A DNA stretch of 64,000 bases from positions 17,527,215 to 17,591,214 of the forward strand of contig OX328112.1 of the NCBI GenBank assembly GCA_946811185.2, in the 5' to 3' direction. The translations under genes and the position numbers were made by a program. Shown here piece by piece: positions 21,420 to 31,513 of the stretch; the first letter of the stretch is position 1; each line of letters starts with the position of its first letter. The notes below the pieces were generated by a model. That model was not told where the DNA came from. It was given only the letters and a program-made list of their open reading frames with translations, and did not search any database. This DNA comes from Hippopus hippopus. Taxonomy: Eukaryota > Mollusca > Bivalvia > Cardiida > Cardiidae.

Positions 21420-21765
21420 ATCAGCCGACAAAAGTGCGAGGGAGGCCTTGAGACAAACTTCGGGACGCTAGGATATGGGTTCGACCCCCATCGCTGGCCA
21501 ACTTAAAAAAAAAACCTTACTTACGTATAGTCTTTCGGGTGAGACGTTAAACCAATGAGACATTAAACCAATATGGCGATCTCATATTAGGGTGCTATAC
21601 ACATATCACGTTATCTAAAGGGTCAGGTCAAACTCACGATAGGCGTCGTCCTGTATCTTGCACTTGCACCAGTAACATAACTAACATCCTTCGGGGGTCG
21701 CACATATGGGCATGAATTAATTTCCATTTAAATATCGTCGCCACCGGTTGTCCATATGGGCCCAG
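21420..21765 (+). mobile_element. SINE2 (tRNA head, Meta-like domain)
   Basis: A tRNA-like B box, GGGTTCGACCCCCATCGC, lies at about 21478. Then comes TCTTTCGGGTGAGACGTTAAACC, resembling the central block of Meta-SINEs. A body with GTCCTGTATCTTGCACTTGC follows, then a 3' part with CGCCACCGGTTGTCCATATG. The A box is poor. Two other copies are at 22013-22126 and 43553-43850. Transcription would be by RNA polymerase III and mobility by a LINE, as for SINEs in general. Confidence 0.65.
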
Positions 21766-22012
21766 GGGTCCATTTCAACAAACTGCGTAGATTTACGCCA
21801 ATATTTTGGGGATAGAATAAACACACGTAGGATCCCTGCTTTACCCAAACTTCTGAAGTGGAGTAATGTTATCCAAATTCTTAATCAAATCGTAAAGTTA
21901 TGCATTTCAGTGAAACTTGTTGTCAGACTTAATGCTTGCTTACAAAAACTGCGTACGCAAATTTCGTGCTTACGCAGTTTAGTGAAATGTGCCCTGGCAG
22001 AAGACTGCTAGT
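21766..22012. other. Unrecognised, possibly part of a SINE2 duplication
   Basis: ATTTCAACAAACTGCGTAG is echoed inverted by TACGCAGTTTAGTGAAATG (about 21974), so this is a 220-bp imperfect foldback between two SINE2 pieces. Confidence 0.4.
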
Positions 22013-22126
22013 TTTGTTACAGGGGGATAGTGCAAGATACAGGACAAAACCCATCCTAAGTTACGTCTCGTTCTTTTTAACGAGCTCGGTGCCGTCACAC
22101 GGGACTTGGGTTTAACGTTTCATCCA
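22013..22126 (-). mobile_element. SINE2, truncated
   Basis: TAGTGCAAGATACAGGAC, CCCATCCTAAGTTACG and CACACGGGACTTGGGTTTAA are the complement of the SINE2 centre. Head and 3' end absent. Confidence 0.65.
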
Positions 22127-22149
22127 AAATATATAAACGGAAAAAATAC

Positions 22150-22490
22150 CAGCTTAACCATATTGAAAGCATATGCAAACGACAAATGAATTGTAGCTCA
22201 AATAACGGGATTCCTCTTTCACCCTTTACTCCACAGTCACAAAATTTAACGATCGTAGAACGCTTTAAGGTGGAAGGCTTTACCAACCCGAGAATACTAA
22301 GGTTCGTAAACATTGTGGGAAAAGGAGAAAATGCTGGTAACCAGCATTTTCTCCTTTTCCCCCGAAATGTCTTTAATCCTTTCTTTCAAAGAAAAATTCC
22401 ATCATTCGTGCAAAAATTAAATTTGTAGTCTGCAAATGTTTATCAGATTGGAAGAGTCTTTATTTTTTCGTCTGGAAAAAGCGTAAGAAT
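22150..22490. repeat. Two PAL-B pieces, head to head
   Basis: A plus-oriented start (TACCAGCTTAACCATATTG, GCAAACGACAAATGAATTG) runs to about 22227. Then a minus-oriented copy follows with hairpin 22311-22368 and TTTGTAGTCTGCAAATG near its end. The hairpin stem is intact apart from CCCCGAAATG on the right. Confidence 0.75.
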
Positions 22491-22499
22491 TCAATAATT

Positions 22500-22790
22500 T
22501 ATGAACCACCCAAAAAAGGCATTTTCTCTTTGTCCAAATATTTGTAATTATGTTTATTGAATCTAGGAAGGGGTATCCCCGATTATTGTGTATGTATGTT
22601 GCGTGGGAGTGCCACTGAACAATGCACTTCAGAGAGCCAAGCCTAGAACACACTTAAATATGGACACGGGGATATGTAGGCTGTGACCGTGATAAAACAC
22701 ACACACAAAACAAAACAATAATAATAAACTAAATAAAAATGATAATAAATATGATAAAAAATAATAATGTAATAAAAGTAAGATTAAAAT
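22500..22790. other. Unrecognised, A-rich at the right
   Basis: Contains (CA) and AATAATAA runs from about 22695. No gene seen. Confidence 0.4.
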
Positions 22791-23052
22791 GAGCTATGCT
22801 CTGGCAAAAGGGAGCTTAATGCATCTATGTGATGCATGATACAAAAACAAGCGACCACATGCTTATGGATCCATAACAGCCAAACTTTTAACAATTGACT
22901 TTATCATGAGGTAGACTGGGCCTTGGCCATACAGAAAATTGATCAATAACGAAAAGTTTCGGTCCAGGTCAGCCTGCGCGGACTGCGCAGGCTGACCTGG
23001 GTCGATACTTTTCGCAGATGCATTTAGCCCCCTTTTCACAGATTATGGCTCA
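22791..23052 (-). repeat. PAL-A, complete
   Basis: GAGCTATGCTCTGGCAAAAG to CACAGATTATGGCTCAAAT, hairpin 22965-23004. Confidence 0.9.
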
Positions 23053-23443
23053 AATAATAACATAATTCTGTTGAAAGCGACGCACAACACTATCGAAAGA
23101 ATAGAAAAACTCAGCGGAGGAATAGACAGAAAAAACAACAACACAACAACCAAATAATCACAAATAAAAAAAGGATGCAAACAAACAAAAAACGAACAAA
23201 CAAACAAAACAAACAACAGTACTTTCTCTATAATCATTGTCAACAGTAAATGACATAACATTTTTTTTGGCAAAAAGAACCGAAGTATTCTATTGAGGTT
23301 TCTTTATCTGTAAAGAATTTCTATTTCTCATTGGGCAAATGTAAACATTCTTCATTGATAAATAAAGGTTATTTTACGAAATCTTCAAATTGCAGATCCT
23401 TATCTAAAATCCCCTTATTTTAACCGGATGTTTAACTCTATAC
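23053..23443. other. A-rich low-complexity stretch
   Basis: AACAAAC-type repeats from about 23130 to 23220; remainder unrecognised. Confidence 0.5.
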
Positions 23444-23725
23444 CGCCGCGCCCAATAGCTCAGTCGGTTTACGAACATGAGCTTAAACTAGGCTGTCTGG
23501 CAGTCGCTGGTTCGAATCCCCAGCTCGCCTAATTTCTATATGAGAATTGATGTTAGTCTTTGCGATACGATTCTTCCCTCTCTCATCGCTTGTCCTTGTT
23601 CCGACGATAGTTATGTGGGAAAGCAGCCAGTAGCAGTGGAAGCAGGGATAGATGCACTGGCCTAAAATCACTGAAATAATGTTGAAAATGGCACTAAACG
23701 CTATACAATTAATCAATCAGTCATT
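23444..23725 (+). mobile_element. SINE1
   Basis: tRNA-like head with A box AATAGCTCAGTCGG and B box TGGTTCGAATCCCC. The body includes GACGATAGTTATGTGGGAAA. The 3' part is ATGGCACTAAACGCTATAC with a short AATCAATC tail. No clear target duplication. Confidence 0.8.
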
Positions 23726-23762
23726 AATTTTTTACCACAGGAGAAAAATTTGGACTAAATAC

Positions 23763-24036
23763 AAAGCATCTGCACAGAACAAATAAACCATGCTCTGCGA
23801 ATAGGAGGCTTAACGCATCCGCGAAAAGTATCGACCCAGGTCAGCCTGCGCAGTCCCCACAGGATGACCTGGGTCGAGACTTTTCGCTATTGGTCAATTT
23901 TCTGTGTGTCCAAGGACCAGTCTACCACATCACTGAGTCGCTTGTCGGAAAAAAGTGGGTATTTTGGAGCCATAATTATGTGATGGCTTGATTGGTACAT
24001 CACGGAAACACATTAAGCCCCCTTTTGCCAGAGCGT
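23763..24036 (+). repeat. PAL-A
   Basis: AACCATGCTCTGCGAATAGG to CCAGAGCGTGGCTAAA, hairpin 23834-23876 with one arm mismatch (AGGATGACC). Confidence 0.85.
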
Positions 24037-24184
24037 GGCTAAAAGGAAATTCAGCTAAAACTGTCGGATTTACGTTCGAAAGAGTACAGAACATTGAGGG
24101 TAAAGGGAAAAAAATGGTTACCAGCGTTTTCTTCTATACCCATAGTGTTTTAAAGGTTTCTTCAGGGTTGTATAAAGAAGATAT
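24030..24184 (+). repeat. PAL-B, left part, split by PAL-D
   Basis: AAAACTGTCGGATTTACG, GAGTACAGAACATTGAGGG and TGGTTACCAGCGTTTTC. The expected 3' end TTTGGTAAAGGGTTAT reappears at 24450-24467, beyond PAL-D. Confidence 0.65.
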
Positions 24185-24449
24185 AATTGGCTTGTAACAC
24201 GCGAAAAGGGGCATTCGGACATTTGCGTAAAGTGTCGTCTCGGATCAGCCTACGCAGTCCGCGCAGGCTAATCCGAGACGGCACTTTACGACTACATTAG
24301 ATTTTGTGCTACAGTAAACTTGTTCAAAACAGAAAATTTCATAAAACGGACAGTGTCGTTTCGGATTAGCCTGCGCGGAGTGCGCAGGCTGATCCGATAC
24401 GACACTTTACACAAATATCCGAATGCCCCTTTTCGCGTGTTGCTATAGC
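24185..24449. repeat. PAL-D, double-hairpin element
   Basis: Ends are TTGTAACACGCGAAAAGGGG and CCCCTTTTCGCGTGTTGC. Two internal palindromes, GTGTCGTCTCGGATCAGCC at 24230-24288 and GTGTCGTTTCGGATTAGCC at 24352-24408, each carry the GCCTGCGCAG core. A TTAGATTTTGTGCTACAGTA spacer separates them. A second copy is at 30795-31063. Confidence 0.85.
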
Positions 24450-24640
24450 ATTTGGTAAAGGGTTATACCAATAGCACTTTCATTCATTGAAAAAAAATTA
24501 AAATGTTGCAGTTTACATAATTTTTGGGCAAAAATATTTCACTAAACAGCGGTCAGTTTAGATATAAGATCAGACTGCACGTTCTGTGCAGTCTGATCTT
24601 GATCTGAACTGTCCGCAATAACAACTGAAGGTGTGTCAAG
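24450..24640 (+). repeat. PAL-C
   Basis: The TTGGTAAAGGGTTAT of the split PAL-B runs straight into PAL-C flank (CACTTTCATTCATTG). Hairpin 24549-24613: AAGATCAGACTGCACG and complement, outer arms GTCAGTTTAGAT/ATCTGAACTGTCC with partly matched changes. Confidence 0.75.
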
Positions 24641-24749
24641 CATTCCAAAGGTTTGTACAGTACCGGTACCAAAGGAAGTTAAATGTAAATACACCACTAT
24701 TTTTAGCACAAGTGACAAATCTATAAGATCAATACTTTAATTTTATTGA

Positions 24750-24985
24750 TTAACTCGTTAACAACCGACAAAATTTCAGACGCATCCAAATTCAAAGCAT
24801 TTGCAGACGACAAATGAAATGTAGATCAAACGATGAACATTGTCTTTGTAAGGGTAGAAAACAATGTGGGAAAAAGAGAAAATAAATGCTGATTTCCAGC
24901 ATTTTGTCCTTTTCACGCAATGTTTTAAAATGGCCCAATCCTTAGAATCGTTACAAAAACTCAGGATTGTGTGGTAAACGGTTAA
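24750..24985 (+). repeat. PAL-B, complete, TTAA at both ends
   Basis: TTAACTCGTTAACAACCGAC to GTGTGGTAAACGGTTAA. The stem has an extra AAAT and a GATTTCC tip, so pairing is imperfect. Confidence 0.85.
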
Positions 24986-25179
24986 ATGCCCACTAGTTGG
25001 CAAATGTAAACAATGCGGGGGTCAAATAAAGATTCAAATTGCAGACAAATTTTTATTCATGTCTAAAAGTAATATAAAAAATGTACTTTAAAACTAAGAC
25101 AAACACTGGCAACCTTTGCTCTAGTTTTACAATACATTTTTCTACCAGCCGCTGGAACTTTGACAGATTACACGGTAAC

Positions 25180-25285
25180 AAATGTTAGAATTTACCACCA
25201 TGTTCTCCTTTTCCAGCAATGTTTAAAAATGTTTCGTCTTCATTGTCGTTAAAACATGAGATTGTGTGATAAAGGATTAAGGACT
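25180..25285 (+). repeat. PAL-B, right-end remnant
   Basis: ACCATGTTCTCCTTTTCCAGC and GTGTGATAAAGGATTAA. Left half not recognisable. Confidence 0.55.
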
Positions 25286-25437
25286 GAATTTGCAATCAAA
25301 TGTTTCTAGGTTTGTTTTTTGGCCTACAGGATTGGTCACGTGATAGCGTCCTTTGGCAAGACCCTACCGAACCCTACCCTAGAACTGCAGTTGAACTTAA
25401 AAAAACATCAATAAATGGACTGTAGCCGTCATTATAT

Positions 25438-25702
25438 GAAACATGTTCTGTAAAAAAAAGGGTTTTTAATACATCTGAAAAAAATATCGACTCATGTCAG
25501 CCTCCGCAGTCCGCGCAGGCTGACATGGGTAGAAATTTCTTGCTGTTGGTAAATTTTCTGCGTGTCAAAGGACCGTTCTCCCTCATGGTTCAGTCGGTTC
25601 TTAGACAGAATGGAATTTATGCTACCAAAGTTTTGTGATGACTCACTTTGTATATGCATCATAGAGATGTATTAAACCCCATTTTCACAGAGCGCGGCTC
25701 AT
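25438..25702 (+). repeat. PAL-A
   Basis: AAACATGTTCTGTAAAAAAAAG to CACAGAGCGCGGCTCATGG, hairpin 25491-25532 with CTCATGTCAG/CTGACATGGG arms. Confidence 0.85.
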
Positions 25703-25724
25703 GGACATAAGTTTTGTTAACAAT

Positions 25725-25935
25725 GCCAACTTTTAACGACCCTGGGAAAGAAGCCTTCTGAAAACATTGTGGAAATAGGAGAAAATGCTGGTAACCAGCA
25801 TTTTCTCCTTTTCCCACAATATTTTCTACCCTATCTGAGAAAAATTGCATCATTCAAGCCAATTGAAATTGTCGTCTGCAAATGCTTTCAAATTGGACTA
25901 GGCTAAAATGCTGTCGTCTAGTATAGGGTTAAAGC
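25725..25935 (-). repeat. PAL-B
   Basis: CTTTTAACGACCCTGGGAAAG to TAGTATAGGGTTAAAG, hairpin 25766-25828, stem nearly perfect. Confidence 0.85.
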
Positions 25936-25976
25936 GACGTACATCAATATCCAAACAAATCAAACAAATGAAATTA

Positions 25977-26262
25977 ACGCTTTACCAGACGACAATATTT
26001 AATTTTAGACTTGTCCAGATTGAAAGCATTTACAAGACGACGATTTCAGTATGGCTAATGGAATGATATTAGTCAATGAAAATGTACAATACATTCGGTG
26101 AAAAATAGAAAAAAGCTGGTTAGGTCTACTAGCATTTTTTTCCTTTTTCTACGTTTTTTGAACCCTTTCAAAATCAAATCCCATCATTTGAGGCAGATTA
26201 AATCTGTCGTCTGCAACTGTCTTTAGTTTGTACACGTTTAAAGTTTTATTGTCTGAAAATAA
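25977..26262. repeat. PAL-B foldback of two left ends
   Basis: The left side reads in the plus orientation (GCTTTACCAGACGACAATA, GACTTGTCCAGATTG). The right side repeats the same end in the minus orientation (TCTGTCGTCTGCAACTG, AAAGTTTTATTGTCTG). A decayed AAAGCTGG/CTAGCATTTTTTTCC hairpin sits between. Confidence 0.65.
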
Positions 26263-26689
26263 ACACACCTAACAGATCAAAAACGCTACAACAAATTAAT
26301 AACTTACCGCATGTGGTCTGGAATATAACACCGAGCCAACAAAATGGCATACATTGTACACTCCTAGAAATTGTATGCTAAATGGCCGTCTTCTTTTCTC
26401 GGCTGCTCACTTGACAAAAATCAATATCAAAGTCGATATAACGCATCCCTCAACACAATGCCACTTCTCCATTAGATCTAAATATAACTCCCACAAATTG
26501 GTCATATGTTTTTTTTTCTACAACTCTCTCCTTTTTTCACTATGTCAAATAACTCTATGATACTTTTTTTAAAATTTACATTATGTATTACTCCGCATAA
26601 TAATTAGATTGCCCATTACACGTGACCCACATTCGAGATAATATATTTCCCTCACAATGCGCTAATTTTCATTCCTATGTAGCTAAACA
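26263..26689. other. Unrecognised sequence
   Basis: No repeats or coding signal. ORF 26354-26560 has no motif. Confidence 0.4.
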
Positions 26690-26895
26690 TAGAACCTCAG
26701 TCTGCTACTACGTCATTTGATCGACTGACGTTTTCACGATGTACTCCTTTTCGCTCTGACGCTTGCGAGGTTGTACCATCCGCCACAGCTATTATTAGAA
26801 ACGAGCTACGCGACCAATGAAAAGGTCTGTTACTTATAGATTGGTATGCGCTGTGACGTCATACCTAAAGACGTATGACGTAAGTGGTGTTTCCC
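26690..26895 (+). promoter_or_regulatory. CRE/CCAAT-rich candidate regulatory stretch
   Basis: A TACGTCATTTG, a CGACCAATGAAAAGG (CCAAT box) and GTGACGTCATACC followed by GTATGACGTAAG lie within 200 bp in otherwise repeat-free DNA. Such ATF/CREB-type sites occur in many promoters but also by chance. No TATA box or start site could be fixed. Confidence 0.25.
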
Positions 26896-27329
26896 GATAC
26901 AATTTTGCACTACGCTGAAATATATACACATGTGCTTAGTTCAATGAATTCAGTTTTGTGGAAGAGATGGACTGTAGAGTGTGCTTTTTCACAATGTAAA
27001 CTTATAAGAGTTTATTGGAAAAATACAGTGTTGATTGAGTTAAGACATTTAAATATTTTTTTTTTTCAATAAATGCTTACTTGTTTCTGTCGATCAGCAA
27101 GTGTATATGGGAAATTAACTATAGTTCCTTTCTGATAACTTGCAAAATTATTTTGTGGATAAGAAAAAAGCTACTTTACTTTTCTGTTTTTTTCTTAAAA
27201 AAAATTCACCAAATGTTTATGATTCTTTTTCTAATTGTGTATTAATTACGGACATTATTTTTTACGATGGTAATGTCCGGGATTACCTTACTGGACGTAC
27301 TTAAGACTGGATCAACTCAATAAAGGAAC

Positions 27330-27399
27330 TGAAGGTTTCAGAGAAACCGCGCCAGGCTCAAGCGAATCTCAAACGCAAGAACGTACGGAGGTGACAGGT
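27330..27399 (+). CDS. Candidate exon ending in a GTAGGT donor
   Basis: A frame running up to ACAG|GTAGGT at 27399/27400 reads DQLNKGTEGFRETAPGSSES and continues with Gln/Glu/Thr-rich residues. There is no in-frame ATG, and a stop lies about 50 bases upstream of the first codon shown. It would therefore be an internal exon after the CTTAAG at about 27308, or a non-coding first exon. No homology recognised. Confidence 0.2.
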
Positions 27400-27750
27400 A
27401 GGTTGTTTGTTTATTCCCTTCTTTATATTTTATTATCATATTATATTATCGGATTTTTATTAATTTGTTGACTTGCAGTCAGTTCAAGAACGCAATGTTT
27501 TGAGTATCAATTGAAACAATGGCACATTGACGCAACCCGTATCAACACTTTCTTAATATCAAACTTTTTACGTCCCCGTTCATCTGATCATCCATACTTT
27601 TTATTACTATTAGTATATTTTTTCACTCAATTTATTAATAAATGCAGCCAAAGCAATCGTCAGGAGAGAATTTATGCGTCATTTGAAAGTATAGTTAGCT
27701 GATATAACTGCTCAACTCGCATACGCCTTTTTACGTCGCCATTCAGTTAT
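27400..27750. other. Unrecognised, pyrimidine-rich
   Basis: AT-rich sequence after the possible donor. A 63-codon frame has no motif. Confidence 0.35.
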
Positions 27751-27975
27751 TCGTTAACTCTTTACCCAACCGCAACATTTCGGACTAGTCCAAACTGAAA
27801 GCATTTGCAGACGACAATTTCAGCGTGGCAAGAATTATGGGATTTGTGTTTAAGAGGATGTAAAACATTGCGAGAAAAGGAGAAAATGCTGGTTACCAGC
27901 ATTTTCTCCTTTTCCCACAATGTTTTCAAAAGGCTTTTTCATCAGGGACTGTGTGGTACAGGGTCGCTAAATTTT
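27751..27975 (+). repeat. PAL-B, near complete
   Basis: TTAACTCTTTACCCAACCG, hairpin 27868-27925, right end shortened (GGACTGTGTGGTACAGGG). Confidence 0.85.
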
Positions 27976-28104
27976 CTGTCATCTGTACATTTCGTTATCA
28001 AATTTATTATTTTAGTCCGTTATAAGTTAGTATTCGCAGATTATAACGTGTCAAATGAAAGAATACTTAGTTGAAGAAAAAGTCAATACAGCTCAAAGAA
28101 CGAT

Positions 28105-28300
28105 GAAGCTGATACATGGTGTTTAACGCCGTTTTCAACATCATTTTAGTTTCATCGCGGCGGCCAGTGCACATATCCATGCTTTTCTGGTATTTCTTTC
28201 ACCTGCACTCCGAATAATATTTTTCCCAAGCCAATGGCTGCTTCCCCACATAACCATCTCGAAACAATGATCAGCGATGAGAGAGGGATTCGGTGAATCG
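28105..28300 (-). mobile_element. SINE1, head-truncated
   Basis: GGTGTTTAACGCCGTTTTCAAC, CGCGGCGGCCAGTGCAC and CTGCTTCCCCACATAACC are the complement of the SINE1 3' half. The tRNA-like head is missing, as expected for incomplete reverse transcription. Confidence 0.75.
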
Positions 28301-28395
28301 AAGGCTTTGGAAAATGTTGAGGCAAAAGGGAGAAATTGCTTGTTACAAGCAGTTACTCCTTTTTCCTCACCGTTTTAAACATAATCTCCGACTAC
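28300..28395 (+). repeat. PAL-B hairpin remnant
   Basis: AAATGTTGAGGCAAAAGG and TTACTCCTTTTTCCTCACC with an AAATTGCTTGTTACAAGCAG centre, a diverged but still pairing hairpin. Confidence 0.6.
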
Positions 28396-28485
28396 ACAGT
28401 TCTTCTGCACGTTAAATGCTTCTTTTTCACATCACATGCGCGAGTTAGTGTTTTAAAAGGTTAGTTATCGGTTTGTGCTATATTT

Positions 28486-28624
28486 GGTCTGACTCTTTAC
28501 CATACGACAAAATCTTAGATCTGTCTAATTTGAAAGCATTTATAGACGACAAATTAAGTGTATCATGCATGATATGATGTTTGTCTTTGAAAGGGTAGAA
28601 ACATAAGGGAAAAGAAGAAAATGA
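28486..28624 (+). repeat. PAL-B, left half, split by PAL-A
   Basis: ACTCTTTACCATACGACAAA, TTTGAAAGCATTTATAGACG and GGGAAAAGAAGAAAATG. The right arm continues after PAL-A at about 28900 (GATTCTCTTTTTCAATAAGG, then GTTTTCAAAGGG). Confidence 0.8.
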
Positions 28625-28888
28625 GTCATCCCCTCCGAAAAGGGGGTTTAATGCATCTGCGAAAAGTATCAACCCAGGTCAGCCTGCGCAGTCCGCGCAG
28701 GCTGACCTTGGGCCGAAACTTTTCGCTATTGGACAATTTCCTAGATGTCCAAGGACTAGTCTACCTAATGATTAAATCAGTTTTTAAAAGAAGGTGTATA
28801 CTATGGAGTCATGATTATATGATGACTTGCTTGGCACCACGGATCACGGTGAAGCATTAAGCCCCCTTTTATCAGAGCATGGATCATT
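28625..28888 (+). repeat. PAL-A inserted in the PAL-B hairpin
   Basis: GAGTCATCCCCTCCGAAAAG to CAGAGCATGGATCAT, hairpin 28674-28713. It lies at the tip of the host PAL-B stem. Confidence 0.85.
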
Positions 28889-28965
28889 TAATGTTTGTGA
28901 ACAGCGATTCTCTTTTTCAATAAGGTTTTCAAAGGGTTCTTACGTAAGGGATCATATTATAACGT
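28889..28965 (+). repeat. PAL-B, right half of the split copy
   Basis: Right arm and flank of the copy starting at 28486; its terminal GGTAAAGGGTTAA is decayed. Confidence 0.6.
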
Positions 28966-29074
28966 AAGGTCATTTGGTCTCGGGTAGAGAATACAGAATA
29001 CTGGTTGGTCTTGCAATTGTTGTCGTCTTCTACAAATTTTGAACCTTAAAGCATTTCACATCTATAGTTGGCTT

Positions 29075-29152
29075 TGCAGCCAGTGTAGATCAAAGATCAG
29101 ACTGCACGAGCCGTGCAGTCTGATCTTTGATCTACACTGTCCGCATTGTTGA
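29075..29152. repeat. PAL-C hairpin, highly symmetrical
   Basis: Both arms carry the AAAGATC form (GTAGATCAAAGATCAGACTG and CAGTCTGATCTTTGATCTAC), whereas many copies have AAGATC on one side. The loop is CACGAGCCGTG. Confidence 0.85.
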
Positions 29153-29297
29153 GATATACAAGAGTAGAGCGGTTTTAAAATTGCAAGTATGTGGGTCTTA
29201 TTTCTAATCTGAATATGTCTGTTGGGTTTATTTATGTTGGTTAAGAAAACGCCATAATTCTGTGTATGCTGTTTCTTTATACTAACTACACAAGAAG

Positions 29298-29429
29298 TCA
29301 CTGTGGTCCTGTGTGGTTGAGGTGGTGAAGGTGCCGGGTTCGAAACCTGGAAGGTCCCGGGTTAGATCCTCATTTGAGGATGTGGGTTTTTTGTAGGACT
29401 GTCCTCGAGCAAGATACTTCAGTGTATGG
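29298..29429 (+). mobile_element. Third SINE type, remnant (tentative)
   Basis: Two B-box-like words (GCCGGGTTCGAAACCTG and CCCGGGTTAGATCCTC) are followed by CTCGAGCAAGATACTTCAGTG. That last phrase resembles a block seen in many animal SINEs. It leads directly into the GA microsatellite. Confidence 0.4.
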
Positions 29430-29462
29430 AGAGAGGGGGGGGTTAGAGAGAGAGGGGGGTTA

Positions 29463-29518
<56 letters not shown>

Positions 29519-29525
29519 AGGGAGG

Positions 29526-29611
<86 letters not shown>
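29430..29611. repeat. (GA)n microsatellite, interrupted
   Basis: GA tracts with GGGG and GGGA interruptions. The Ser/Leu frames on the minus strand are artefacts. Confidence 0.95.
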
Positions 29612-29612
<1 letters not shown>

Positions 29613-29938
29613 TGATTAGATGCATGCATGTGCGACGAAAAACGAAAATAAATGGATAATGAAATGATAAAGCGAACGAATGAACGAAAAACTAAAAAGT
29701 TAGGCGAAAGGAGGGGGAAAATATAGCGAAAGGAAAGAATGGAACTGTTGTTTTTAAATGAAAGTAAGACAGGACAAATACATAAAAGTAAAGTGATTTA
29801 TGTAAGTAATTTTCAAGACATCTGTTTAACTTGTTTTTTTCAAACCTATTTTAGTATGTCTATTTTCAAACATACTTTGTACCTATTACGATTGCTTTGC
29901 AACACATAGGGAAAAAAATGACGGAAAGGAAAGCATAT
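29612..29938. other. Purine-rich, unrecognised
   Basis: GAACGAA-type degenerate repeats at the left; nothing else seen. Confidence 0.45.
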
Positions 29939-30068
29939 AATTAACTCTTTACCAAACGACCGAATCTTTGACTCGTCCAAAATTGAAAACATCTGCAGAC
30001 GACAAAGTAAATGATGATCAAATAACTTGATTTGTCTATGAAATGCTGGAAAACAATGCGGGCGAAAG
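29939..30068 (+). repeat. PAL-B, left half, split by PAL-J
   Basis: TTAACTCTTTACCAAACGAC through GAAAACAATGCGGGCGAAAG. The copy resumes at 30453. Confidence 0.8.
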
Positions 30069-30452
30069 CATAGGGGTCCGTAGTTTGACTCCTGTCACCC
30101 ATAGACTAAAACAAGGAATTTAACTGTATGCAGCCCGTTACTCGCCCTCGGTTACAAAAAAACATCGTATCTTTTCTACCCGATCAGTTATTCTCCTAAT
30201 TTTTTTCTACAGCTGAGAGCTAAAACATTTTTCTACCAGAAAAACACAACTGTTTGTCAGTGGCTAATGCAGTCTGGCTGATACATTCGCTCGAACTTGT
30301 AAACTCGCTCAAAAATAGGAGAATACCTGATGGGGTAGAAAAGATATGTTGTTTTTTGTAACCGGGGGCGAGTAACGGACTGCATACAGTTAAATCCCTT
30401 GTTTATAATATATAGTCTATGGGTGCCAGGAATCAAACTACGGACCCCTATG
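30069..30452. repeat. PAL-J, 384-bp foldback with about 125-bp arms
   Basis: The left end CATAGGGGTCCGTAGTTTGA is mirrored by TCAAACTACGGACCCCTATG. The arms continue through CCCATAGACTAAAACAAGG, ACTGTATGCAGCCCGTTACT and ATCTTTTCTACCC with their complements. Flanking words GGCGAAAG and GGTAAAGG may be a decayed 8-bp target duplication. No coding capacity; the unique centre is about 110 bp. Confidence 0.8.
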
Positions 30453-30540
30453 GGTAAAGGAAAGGAGAAAATGCTGGTTACCAGCAATTTCTCCTTTTCC
30501 CACAATGTTTTCCAAAGGCTTTTTTGGATCGTTAAAACCC
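30453..30540 (+). repeat. PAL-B, right half of the split copy
   Basis: AAAGGAGAAAATGCTGGTTA to GTTAAAACCCAGTACTG. The stem has one mismatch (GCAATTTC). Confidence 0.75.
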
Positions 30541-30690
30541 AGTACTGTTTTCAAATAACCAGCATTTTCTCCTTTCCCCCTCCCCCCCCCCCCCCACACA
30601 CACACACACACACAAATGTTTTCTAACCTGTCAAAGACAAATCCCATCACTTGAGAAACATTCGTCATTCGTAAATGCTTTCAAGTTACA
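30541..30690 (-). repeat. PAL-B right part with C-run and (CA)n in the stem
   Basis: ACCAGCATTTTCTCCTTT is followed by CCCCCTCCCC and a CA run (about 30580-30616), then AATGTTTTCTAACC. The expected sequence is TTTTCCCACAATGTTTTC, so both the C and the CA runs extend bases already in the family. Confidence 0.8.
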
Positions 30691-30794
30691 TAAAATACAA
30701 ATTACAAAGTCAGTATTCAATTTTCTAAATATTGATAATCGAAGGCTTCTGGCCCATTATATAAAACGTATATGTCCTATACACGATCTACAGA

Positions 30795-31063
30795 ATATGG
30801 CTTGCAACACGCGAAAAGGGGCATTCGGACATTTGCGTAAAGTTTCGTCTCGGATCAGCCTGCGCAGTCCGCGCAGGCTAATCCGAGACGACACTTTACG
30901 ACTATATTAGATTTTATGCTATAGTAGACTTGCGCAAAACAGAAAATTACATAAAAACGGAAAGTGTCTTTTCGGATTAGCCTGCGCGGAATGCGCAGGT
31001 TGATCCGAGACGATACTTTACGCAAATGTCCGAATGTCCCTTTTCGCGTGTTGCAGGCCATAT
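30795..31063. repeat. PAL-D, complete
   Basis: The ends are ATATGGCTTGCAACACGCG and CGCGTGTTGCAGGCCATAT, longer inverted repeats than visible at 24185. Hairpins at 30840-30898 and 30964-31020. Confidence 0.9.
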
Positions 31064-31243
31064 AGTGTATTATTGGGGTGATAACGAAAAATATTGTGTA
31101 AAAAGAAGCAGCGAATAACTCCTATTTTTGACAATATTCTATAAAAAGGCCTTTGTTGTACAGGAACATTTACATTCGTATTTGTCTATTACAAAAAGGT
31201 TTTGATAGATGAAAGATGATAGATATTCCCCCATATCAAGCCG

Positions 31244-31513
31244 CCGAGCCTCGGTAGCGAAGTGTGTAGCGCACAGGACTTGAGAACAGGGGTGGCGGGG
31301 GTCGCTGCTTCGAATCCGCAGCTCGGCCAATTTCTTTCCAAAAAATGATCAAAATTATTCCAACAGGATTCATTCCTCTCTCACTGCTGATCATATTTTC
31401 GACGATGGTTAAGTGGGAAAAAAGTCAGTGGCTTGGAAAGAATATTGTGAGAAGCACTGAATCTAGAATTCTAGGAAAGCACGGATAGGTGCACTGGCCG
31501 CAGCGATATAACT
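31244..31513 (+). mobile_element. SINE1
   Basis: GCCGAGCCTCGGTAGCGAAG head, B box CTGCTTCGAATCCGCAG, acceptor-like GCTCGGCC, body with GACGATGGTTAAGTGGG and CACTGGCCGCAGCGATATAAC. The tail is lost against a PAL-B piece. Confidence 0.8.

Noticed and set aside
29282..29629. Ser/Leu repeat protein
   Set aside because: Produced by the GA microsatellite.
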